A DNA stretch of 12,352 nucleotides, taken from the NCBI GenBank assembly GCA_964195405.1, contig CAXMPK010000096.1, positions 1 to 12,352 of the forward strand. Reading direction: 5' to 3'. A program made the position numbers and the translations under genes. The number at the start of each line of letters is the position of its first letter. The stretch's first letter is position 1. The DNA is from CAXMPK01 sp964195405 (lineage in GTDB: Bacteria; Actinomycetota; Acidimicrobiia; Spongiisociales; ZC4RG35). Of the stretch, positions 6,754 through 12,352 are shown one piece after another. The notes below the pieces were generated by a model. The model was not told the origin of the DNA and ran no database searches. It saw only the letters and a list, made by a program, of their open reading frames with translations.

Positions 6754-6948
6754 CTATCGACGCTCGTTGCCACGTTTGTAGTTGCCGGTGACCCGCGCCA
6801 TCAACTGCTGTGAGTCAGTTGAATCGATGTCGACGAGGAACCTGCTCGCCTTGGATCCTCGGAGTGTCGTGGCGTGGCGCCCATTGTGCATGATCTCGAC
6901 TTCCCCGCTTTTTCGGGCCCGGTACGAAAAGCCACTTGGTGCGGCCAT
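6754..6948 (-). CDS. Conserved hypothetical 64-residue protein next to Ku
   Basis: A small basic protein: a beta-rich first half (SGFSYRARKSGEVEIMHNGRHATTLRG, with a strand-turn-strand look) and a helical second half ending in MARVTGNYKRGNERR. I recall similar unnamed small proteins with a YKxGNER ending in actinobacteria, but no function is known to me. No cysteines, signal peptide or membrane segment. ATG 6948 follows the thiol dioxygenase stop by five bases without a Shine-Dalgarno sequence, and the gene ends 32 bases before the Ku ATG, so it is the middle gene of a three-gene minus-strand cluster. Real coding status is supported by its tight fit, ATG start and family-like ending. Confidence 0.75.
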   Translation of the reverse strand: MAAPSGFSYRARKSGEVEIMHNGRHATTLRGSKASRFLVDIDSTDSQQLMARVTGNYKRGNERR

Positions 6949-6953
6949 TTACG

Positions 6954-7490
6954 TCAGCTTCTGATCGGTAGGTCGTATTCGCGTCGAATGCTGGTTCCCA
7001 GAACCGATATGTCCGCGCCGTAGACGTGGATTGAGATTGTGGTCCGGTTGTCAGTGTTGGTGACGCGGTGAATATCCCCGGGCGGTGAGAGCCACACGAC
7101 CTGACCCTCGGGGTTGGTGCCGGTTCCTTCCAGCTTCAGATGTTTGTCGCCGTTGCTTTCGACCACAGCGAAGCGCTCCTCGGATTCTTCACCCTCATGC
7201 ACACCAACGACACACCAGGAGACGTGATCGTGGATTGGGGTCTCCTGACCTGGAATCCAAACAAGACTTACGATCGAAAAGGAGCTGTCAGGTTCGACGT
7301 GGAGGATGTGCTGTTTGTACCGATTCGGATCGCCGACGCGATTCTCCGGATTGAGGAGTGTCTTCTGTCCAACGTAGGTGGAGACAATTGCCGCAACGCC
7401 CGATCCGGTTTCGGCTTCGGTGAGATCGGCTGAAACGATCTCTCGAATTTCGTCGGTCATGGTGGCCATAGCCGGGACCATTCTTGTCAT
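6954..7490 (-). CDS. Cysteine dioxygenase-family thiol dioxygenase (cupin)
   Basis: A 178-residue (from ATG 7490) non-heme iron cupin that adds O2 to a thiol to give a sulfinate; substrate could be cysteine or 3-mercaptopropionate. Iron ligands are His87 and His89 (PIHDH) and His141 (PGDIHRV). Cys93 lies four residues after the second His and Tyr157 is in SIHVYGAD, the positions that form the Cys-Tyr thioether in mammalian enzymes. The residue aligned by me with the substrate-binding Arg60 is Gln60 (YKQH), the mark of Gln-type enzymes that favour 3-mercaptopropionate. Start is uncertain: ATGs at 7490, 7481, 7469 and 7460 and a GTG at 7520 are in frame, none with a clear ribosome site. The stop lies five bases before the next gene, so it is likely first in an operon with the 64-residue protein and Ku. 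Confidence 0.85.
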   Translation of the reverse strand: MTRMVPAMATMTDEIREIVSADLTEAETGSGVAAIVSTYVGQKTLLNPENRVGDPNRYKQHILHVEPDSSFSIVSLVWIPGQETPIHDHVSWCVVGVHEGEESEERFAVVESNGDKHLKLEGTGTNPEGQVVWLSPPGDIHRVTNTDNRTTISIHVYGADISVLGTSIRREYDLPIRS

Positions 7491-7583
7491 TGACACACGT
7501 GACGCTTTCGATTCGAACACTCGACTCTAGGGGCGAATCATTGATGGCGCCCTTCGACCGTCCACTATGGAGGCGACTACAGA

Positions 7584-7608
7584 ACGATGACTTCGCATCG
7601 GTCATCGT
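7584..7608. terminator. Terminator-like inverted repeat downstream of the CoA-transferase gene
   Basis: A perfect 8-bp stem (7584-7591 with 7601-7608) with a nine-base loop, 20 bases after the CoA-transferase stop on the minus strand. No T-tract follows, so termination would have to be Rho-dependent or the dyad may serve as an operator for the thiol dioxygenase gene that begins about 95 bases further on. Confidence 0.4.
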
Positions 7609-7628
7609 CAAATCAGCCGCGAGGCGCT

Positions 7629-9554
7629 CTACTCGGAATCGAGTGACTCCCTGGCTTCGGCATAGCTGTGAACCAGATCTGATGAGATATGGCGATCCTC
7701 TAATCCACGTGCCAACTTGATTCGCATGAAACCGTTTGTCGTGTAGCGAGAGACTTTGATGTAGTAATTGGACTCAACCAATCGAACAAGGTCGAGGTAT
7801 TCGTCAGCAACCTCCGGGTCGACCCAGAAGCCGTCGTAGTTGACGATCGACACCACCTTCTTGCCTAGGGGCTCCAACGTGCCTATGACCGCCTCCCTTA
7901 TTCGGTCGATATCTTGGTGGCTGTCTACTCGCATGCCGGAGAAGTCGAGAAAGAGTGTGTTGGTCTCGGGCGTGTAGCTGATCCGATCTTCGATGCCGAT
8001 GTCTGACAGACGTTGTCTGAGGCCCAAGGATTCCTCATGGAACAGTGCCTTGTCCATGGGCCGCGGATCGACTACTCGCGGGTCGAATGGCAAAAGATCG
8101 AGAATTTCCTTTTTGATATCGATGCCGGGGGCGAACTCGATCAGTTCAAGCCCATCTTCTCGGAGCGCGAAAACACAGCGCTCGGTCACGTAAACGATGC
8201 TTCGCCCTTCTCGACCGGCTCTGCTCCCGGCGAACGTGACCTGACCAACAGTCTCTACGAATTTGGCGTACCTGCCCTCTTCCAGAATTCGGAGTTGTCC
8301 ATCGACCATGTCGGTCTTCAGCCCGCCAGATGTGAAGGTGCCCACGAAAACCACTTTCTTGCTGTTCTGTGAGATGTTGATGAATCCGCCACATCCAGGA
8401 AAGCGGTTGGCGAATCGACTGGCGTTTACGTTGCCTGCCCCATCGCATTCAGCGAAACCGAGAACTGCGATGTCGAGGCCGCCGCCATCAATGAAGTCGA
8501 ACTGTGTCGCATGATCGATCGATGCCACATAGTTCAACGACGCACCAAACCCGTCCCCCGAAAGTGGCACGCCTCCGAAGACTCCCGGATCGACGGTGAG
8601 CATTATTCGATCGGAGATTTTTTCCTCATTGGCGACGTTGCCGACTTCTGACGCCATGCCGACACCGAGGTTGACGATCGCCCCCGGGGTCAGTTCCATC
8701 GCGGCACGCCGAAGTACAACCTTCTTCTCGTTGAGCGGAAGCGGCGCCACTGTTTCAAGAGGAATGCGGATCTCTCCAGATAGAGCAGGGTTGTATTGGG
8801 TATCGAAATTCTGCATGTGGAACTCGGGCTCGGATACCACGATGCAGTCCACCATCATTCCCGGGATTCGAACATGTCGAGCGTCGATTGAATTCAGTTG
8901 GGCGATACGCTCCACTTGGCAGATCACAACTCCTCCTGAGTTGCGGGCTGCGAGCGCCAACGAGAGGTTTTCGAGGTTGAGCGACTCCTTTTCCAGGCTG
9001 ATGTTGCCTTCTGGATCGGCTGTTGTGCCGCGGATTAGAGCAACATTGATCGGGTTTCCTTTGAAATAAAGGATCTCCTCGTCGTTGAGGTGAAGAAGCT
9101 CCACAAGATCCTCCACAGCAGCTTCATTGACTTTTGCGCCCTCGAGCCGGGGATCGACGAATGTTTCAAGTCCCACGTGGGACAGAGCACCTAAAGTGCC
9201 GCCTGCGATGTTGCGGTAGAGGTGAGTGATGACCCCTTCCGGAAAGTTGTACGCCTCGATCAGATTCTCTTGGGCAAGCTTCTCGATTTTGGGAATCAGG
9301 CCGTAATGACCCCCGATCGTTCGCTTCAGAAGTCCTTCGTGACCAAGCCGGTTGAGTCCGCCTTCTTTGCTGTCACCGATCCCAGACGCGAACATCAACG
9401 TGAGATCGCGTGGGTCACCGGATTCGCGAAAGCGGCTCTCCAGCCCTGCCAGCAGCTTTTCCGGTATTCCGTTGGTGCCGTACCCGGACACAGCTACGAC
9501 ATCCCGATCTGCGATCAGTGCGACGGCATCTTCTACCGGGATGATCTTGTTCAC
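7629..9554 (-). CDS. Family I CoA-transferase (acyl-CoA:acetate/3-ketoacid type) with C-terminal extension
   Basis: A 641-residue single-chain CoA-transferase, alpha and beta halves fused, like propionate CoA-transferase and YdiF. It moves CoA between short carboxylic acids in the cytoplasm. First half: VSGYGTNGIPEKL (22-34) and IGGHYG (80-85). Second half: ELTPGAIVNLGVGMASEV (287-304), GGVPLSG (327-333), FDFIDGGGLDIAVLG (352-366) and GCGGFINISQ (387-396). At the place of the usual catalytic Glu (E-x-G before IGGVP) it reads VDPG, with Asp322. Residues about 525-641 form an extra alpha/beta domain that shorter relatives of about 520 residues lack; I have seen this only in longer homologues and cannot name it. 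Start GTG 9554 has GGAGG seven bases upstream. Substrate not determinable. Confidence 0.88.
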   Translation of the reverse strand: MNKIIPVEDAVALIADRDVVAVSGYGTNGIPEKLLAGLESRFRESGDPRDLTLMFASGIGDSKEGGLNRLGHEGLLKRTIGGHYGLIPKIEKLAQENLIEAYNFPEGVITHLYRNIAGGTLGALSHVGLETFVDPRLEGAKVNEAAVEDLVELLHLNDEEILYFKGNPINVALIRGTTADPEGNISLEKESLNLENLSLALAARNSGGVVICQVERIAQLNSIDARHVRIPGMMVDCIVVSEPEFHMQNFDTQYNPALSGEIRIPLETVAPLPLNEKKVVLRRAAMELTPGAIVNLGVGMASEVGNVANEEKISDRIMLTVDPGVFGGVPLSGDGFGASLNYVASIDHATQFDFIDGGGLDIAVLGFAECDGAGNVNASRFANRFPGCGGFINISQNSKKVVFVGTFTSGGLKTDMVDGQLRILEEGRYAKFVETVGQVTFAGSRAGREGRSIVYVTERCVFALREDGLELIEFAPGIDIKKEILDLLPFDPRVVDPRPMDKALFHEESLGLRQRLSDIGIEDRISYTPETNTLFLDFSGMRVDSHQDIDRIREAVIGTLEPLGKKVVSIVNYDGFWVDPEVADEYLDLVRLVESNYYIKVSRYTTNGFMRIKLARGLEDRHISSDLVHSYAEARESLDSE

Positions 9555-9572
9555 TTCGGCCCCTCCCCGATG

Positions 9573-9582
9573 GTGATATCAC
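9573..9582. promoter_or_regulatory. Palindrome upstream of the CoA-transferase gene
   Basis: GTGATATCAC is a perfect 10-base palindrome 18 bases before the CoA-transferase start codon. Its placement suits an operator or a repressor half-site pair. No regulator gene is visible nearby, and a 10-base palindrome can arise by chance. Confidence 0.3.
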
Positions 9583-9733
9583 GACAACAAATGGAGGTAG
9601 CTGTCGATGGTTTTCCGTTTTTCAGACGATCACGGACCATGTCGATCTCCTCCACACCGCTCCCAAAAGAAAAGCGCGGTGAGTGGAACCCTACATAGCG
9701 ACAGTCCCTGTTGAGGCCGGACCAACCAGTAGG

Positions 9734-9805
9734 CGCCCCCGGCAGGACTCGAACCTGCGCTCCCGGTTCCGGAGACCGGTGCCCTATCCCCTGAGCTACG
9801 GGGGC
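9734..9805 (-). tRNA. tRNA-Arg (anticodon CCG)
   Basis: A complete 72-base cloverleaf on the minus strand: a seven-pair acceptor stem GCCCCCG/CGGGGGC (9799-9805 with 9735-9741), D-arm with GCTC...GGGC, five-pair anticodon stem CCGGT/ACCGG enclosing CTCCGGA (anticodon CCG at the centre), a four-base variable region, and a T-arm GCAGG-TTCGAGT-CCTGC. CCA is not encoded: the discriminator G is followed by CCT. It reads arginine CGG codons. A degraded recombinase gene begins 119 bases from its 5' end. I see no TAnnnT box close upstream of the tRNA; the flank is GC-rich. Confidence 0.95.
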
Positions 9806-9816
9806 GGGCCGGTTGC

Positions 9817-9836
9817 CTGGCCAGTTCGCTGGTCAG
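9817..9836 (+). repeat. UUCG-capped inverted repeat upstream of tRNA-Arg
   Basis: CTGGCCAG, then TTCG, then CTGGTCAG: an 8-bp stem with one G-T pair and a four-base loop, 12 bases before the tRNA 5' end. UUCG is an exceptionally stable RNA loop when transcribed left to right. No T-tract follows. It may belong to the integrase leader, to the tRNA promoter region or to an attachment site. Confidence 0.45.
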
Positions 9837-9868
9837 CTAGCTAGTCGTTCCATGCGCGGGTAGCGATT

Positions 9869-9888
9869 CTGCAACCGATCTGCAACCG
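9869..9888. repeat. Tandem CTGCAACCG repeats before the integrase gene
   Basis: CTGCAACCG occurs at 9869-9877 and again at 9880-9888, an 11-base period (one helical turn), in the space between the tRNA and the recombinase start. Short phased direct repeats beside a tyrosine recombinase gene are typical of arm-type binding sites, but no protein binding can be shown from sequence. Confidence 0.45.
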
Positions 9889-9924
9889 CAGCGGCCTCTT
9901 CGCTCCAAACGAAGGAGAGAAGAC

Positions 9925-11099
9925 ATGTCACGAGTACGTGTACCAGGATCGGTCTATCGGAGGTCGAATGGCAGGTGGACGGCTCTCACACCGCGTGTGT
10001 TCGAGGGCAGCAGCGTTGTCCGTCGAAGGTTGAGCCTCGGTGCTTTCGACACTGAATCGGCGGCGACTGAGGCGTTGAAGGCTTTCCACGTTGAGCGGTC
10101 ATCGTCGTCAAATTTGAACTTCGGTCGAATGAGTGTCGCCGACTACCTATCGGATTGGCTGGGCCTGGTCCGGTCCCAATTCGAGGCTGGTCATCTCGCC
10201 CGTCGAACCATGAGTGGATACGAGGAGGCAGTTCGCATTCACATCTCACCAGGCCTGGGTCATATCCGGGTCGCCGATCTGAACCATCTTGTCGTGCATG
10301 GTTGGTTGATCAGTTTGAGGGAGGCGAAGGGTCTGTCGGATCGGTCGGTGGTGAAGCTGTACAGGGTTTTCCATCGGGCTATGGCGGACGCCCAACTACC
10401 AGTGACCCGGCTGTTGTACCGAAGCATTTGAGGCCAGTGGTGCGGTCTAAACGTGAGATTGTCCGTCCCACACCTGACCAGATCAGACGGTTCCTCGACC
10501 ATGTGCAGGACTGTGATCGTTCCGAATATCTGTTCCCGTTGTGGAGGTTGGCAGCGGTCAGCGGGATGCGTCGAGGCGAGTTGGCCGGGGTGACGTGGTC
10601 CGACGTTGACCTCGACAGTGGCAGCCTCCAGGTGGAACGATCACTCGGCATTGATGGGGGTGTGGTGTTCGCTAAGACCCCAAAGAGTGCTGCTGGTCGT
10701 CGCCTCATCGGCCTCGACGCTGACACAGTGGCTGCTCTCAGATCGCATAGGACAAGACTGGCGGCAGACCGGCTGGCAGCCGGGGAGAAGTACGAGGTTG
10801 AACCTTTGGGGCTGGACCTCATCTTCCGTGCAGTGCCGAGCGGGTCGCTCCTCCGTCCTGACTATGTCTCCAGGTACTTCGTTGGTGAGTGGAAACATGC
10901 TGGCCTGGAACCTGGTGTCACCCTCCACTCTCTCCGCCACACCATGGCCTCCATCCTGGTGGCGGAGGGGTACACCATCGTGGAGGTAGCAGCTCACATG
11001 GGCCATACCCCTGAGGTCCTCCAACGTGTCTACGCCCGTGACCTTGACCCTGAGGTGAGGGAGGCGAGAGTGGCCGAAACCATCGCAGCTCATTTCTGA
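9925..11099 (+). pseudogene. Tyrosine recombinase/phage-type integrase, split by a frameshift
   Basis: The first reading frame (9925-10431, 168 residues) starts at ATG with AAGGAG seven bases upstream and holds an arm-binding N-terminus (GSVYRRSNGRWTA ... RRRLSLGAF) and the SAM-like core-binding domain (SVADYLSDWLGLV ... VKLYRVFHRAMADA). After about 10392 the protein continues in another frame to 11099: DPAVVPKHLRP, then the full catalytic domain with Arg in SGMRRGEL, a Lys in KTPKSAAGRR, HSLRH, GHTP and the nucleophile Tyr in RVYARD. Compared with family spacing before NPA-V-P, roughly a dozen bases (3n+1) appear lost. The first frame stops at 10431 and GTG codons of the second frame lie at 10437 and 10440 behind TGAGG, so a separately translated catalytic half is possible. 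Otherwise a dead gene or a sequencing error. Confidence 0.85.
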
Positions 11100-11426
11100 G
11101 GGTGGCTGGGCCGGTATGCAGAAATTCCAAGAATCGAATCGTCCTGCGGGGTTGTAGGGGAGGTTCGCTTCTCACCAAGAAAAAGAGGTGCCGCTGAGCG
11201 ACTAGCGTGTCCGTGATGTCCGGTATCTGGGCGATAAATGTCTACTAGTAGTTCCCACCTACGGTCCTAGGGACATCCAACAATCAACTTTGTTGAGAGA
11301 CGGCGGACAGGCCGTGGACACCCACTCCCTTGAGTGAAGAAACTGGCCGGGTGGTCACCAAAACAAGAAGACGAATAAGTGGTTGCCAGACCGCACATAA
11401 TGCCGATTGTGGGCGGGTGATTGGGC
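11100..11426. other. Gene-free stretch between integrase and sulfatase-like gene, rich in short palindromes
   Basis: About 327 bases without a convincing coding region on either strand; the open frames here lack family features and ribosome sites. It contains a perfect palindrome CTACTAGTAG (11242-11251), a GTCC-TAG-GGAC dyad (11264-11274) and CAACAA/TTGTTG arms around six bases (11278-11295), all within 55 bases. This might be an attachment site, a degraded insertion-element end or chance. No T-tract terminator for either neighbour is seen. Confidence 0.5.
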
Positions 11427-12352
11427 CTAGGAGCCGAGGGCATCCAGTTGTTGAAGGATCGACCCGGGTGTCGGGTCGGTCGCGAACAGTCGTGGATGAG
11501 ATGGTGTGCGAGCAGCGAGAAACGGGCGGTGCCATTCATCCAGGTCTCCATCGTCGAACCTGGCTCCATGATCTGAGAAGAGCACGATTAAAGCATCCGG
11601 ATGCTCCGCCAGAATCTCATCGACCATGTTGAGAACGATGATGTTCAAGCGCTCGATGCTTCCAACTAGCCCATCGGTGTACTCGCTCATCGTCATTTGA
11701 AGACGTTCGGGGCTTATGTCCGTGATGTTGCAGTCCGGCCAACACGATGGGATCTCCGCTGGGGAACTATTTTCGGCGAAAAGAAAGGGCGTGTGCGGAG
11801 CAAGGAGGTGGGCAAATACACGCCGCTCGGCCGTCGTGGCCACAATCTCGACCGAGCGTTCTAGTTGCCTCCTCAATCCATTCATGACAAAGTCGCCAGC
11901 AGCAGGAAAGTAGGCAAAGGCCGAGTCTCTGATGAACTCGGCCTCCATCAAGGTAAGACCACCAGGGTTGAGAATCCGAGAACCAGGGATGATGAGGAGG
12001 TCAGCCGGTGAGGCCACCGCGACATAATCTTCAGGTAGCCGCCACGAGTTCCGCAGTTCCGCCCTGAGAGAATCCTCACCCCACTCGTCTGGTCCGTCAT
12101 AGCCATCCGTAAGCATCTTCGTGAGGGTCAAGTACGTCCACCTGAACTCACTCTGTGCATGCGGGTAGTGGTCAAAGCCGCGTTTCACCAGTCCTGAAAC
12201 GAATTCAGAGTTATCGAATCCCAAGTCCGCCAAGGTGTCGAACCGCGGGTATCCATCCAAGAGAACCAGATAGACGGGCGGCCCGGCAGGTATGGCTGCC
12301 TGGGGATAGTCCGGTTGTTCAAGCAATTCTGGAACGAACCTGATTAAGCCCG
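11427..12352 (-). CDS. Sulfatase/alkaline-phosphatase superfamily protein, 5' end beyond window
   Basis: About 308 visible residues, open to the right edge, so the true start lies beyond; an in-frame TTG at 12326 is not a likely start because GLIRFVPE continues upstream of it. Family marks: the strand VYLVLLDGYPRFD, whose Asp is a metal ligand in this superfamily, followed by LGFDNSEFVSGLVKRGF; RWTYLTLTKML, where a Thr would be the nucleophile position; HLLAPHTPFLF; and HPDALIVLFSDHGAR with the Asp-His metal pair. Relatives are membrane proteins with helices before this domain, acting outside the cell on sulfated or phosphate-linked glycans or lipids. The end (LFATDPTPGSILQQLDALGS) stops soon after the usual DITPVN-type turn, so some 20-30 C-terminal residues of relatives seem missing. 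Base composition is a little lower in GC than the left part of the window. Confidence 0.75.
   Translation of the reverse strand, partial: GLIRFVPELLEQPDYPQAAIPAGPPVYLVLLDGYPRFDTLADLGFDNSEFVSGLVKRGFDHYPHAQSEFRWTYLTLTKMLTDGYDGPDEWGEDSLRAELRNSWRLPEDYVAVASPADLLIIPGSRILNPGGLTLMEAEFIRDSAFAYFPAAGDFVMNGLRRQLERSVEIVATTAERRVFAHLLAPHTPFLFAENSSPAEIPSCWPDCNITDISPERLQMTMSEYTDGLVGSIERLNIIVLNMVDEILAEHPDALIVLFSDHGARFDDGDLDEWHRPFLAARTPSHPRLFATDPTPGSILQQLDALGS

Larger units (their letters stand above)
9806..11099 (+). mobile_element. Remnant of a tRNA-associated integrative element (boundaries unknown)
   Basis: A tyrosine recombinase gene pointing away from a tRNA-Arg gene, with phased repeats between them, is the usual end of an integrative element or prophage. 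Only the integrase is recognisable; no excisionase, replication or structural gene is visible, and no second copy of a tRNA segment is found to the right edge, so the far end is undefined. The integrase lies on the 5' side of the tRNA, not the more common 3' side. Confidence 0.4.

Noticed and set aside
10155..10380. N-terminal extension of the second integrase frame from 10155
   Set aside because: This part is out of frame with the real core-binding domain and has low-complexity, non-family sequence; the second frame becomes meaningful only after about 10395.
10381..10431. Programmed -1 frameshift within the integrase
   Set aside because: No slippery heptamer or downstream structure is visible, and the joined protein would still be short of residues usual at the domain linker.
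11131..11150. T-arm-like stretch (TCGAATC ... GTCCTGC) as a second tRNA copy marking the element's far end
   Set aside because: Only seven bases match the tRNA-Arg T-arm in a row, it is in the opposite orientation, and no acceptor or anticodon part accompanies it.
11330..11632. Plus-strand open frame over the end of the sulfatase-like gene
   Set aside because: Antisense to conserved sulfatase motifs, no ribosome site and no recognisable family.

Overview
The window looks like chromosomal DNA of an actinobacterium. The clearest sign is a WhiB-type iron-sulfur regulator, supported by a DUF3107-type small protein, the glmU-prs pair, bacterial Ku with a LigC/LigD-type ligase, frequent GTG/TTG starts and moderately high GC. 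A marine or soil Acidimicrobiia-like lineage is my guess, not something the sequence proves.

Layout. Positions 1-1333 hold the 3' end of glmU and all of prs (cell-wall precursor and PRPP synthesis). Positions 1380-2723 encode a membrane-anchored sugar dehydrogenase-like beta-propeller. It converges, with stop codons sharing one CTAG, on a small secreted LysM protein (2720-3037). Divergent from that is a DUF3107-type protein (3091-3318). A whiB gene follows on the minus strand (3408-3683) with a good intrinsic terminator behind it. Positions 3824-5921 form a tight three-gene operon: glycerophosphodiester phosphodiesterase, YqeY-like protein and ATP-dependent DNA ligase, each start overlapping the previous stop. 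The ligase converges on a minus-strand cluster (7490 down to 5933) of a thiol dioxygenase, a conserved 64-residue protein and Ku. A long CoA-transferase with an extra C-terminal domain occupies 7629-9554 on the minus strand.

The right end is accessory in character. A tRNA-Arg(CCG) gene (9734-9805, minus) is followed by a tyrosine recombinase (9925-11099) that is split by a frameshift. Then come about 330 bases without a gene and a sulfatase/phosphatase-superfamily protein that runs off the window.

How the parts fit: Ku and the ligase form a minimal non-homologous end-joining pair, written toward each other. Several genes (LysM protein, DUF3107 protein, Ku) show a TAnnnT box exactly six bases before the start codon, the pattern of leaderless transcripts common in actinobacteria. 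I see no clearly new multi-gene defence or mobile system. The points most worth checking are the split integrase beside the tRNA, the Asp in place of the catalytic Glu of the CoA-transferase, the mixed active-site signature of the thiol dioxygenase, and the small protein next to Ku.
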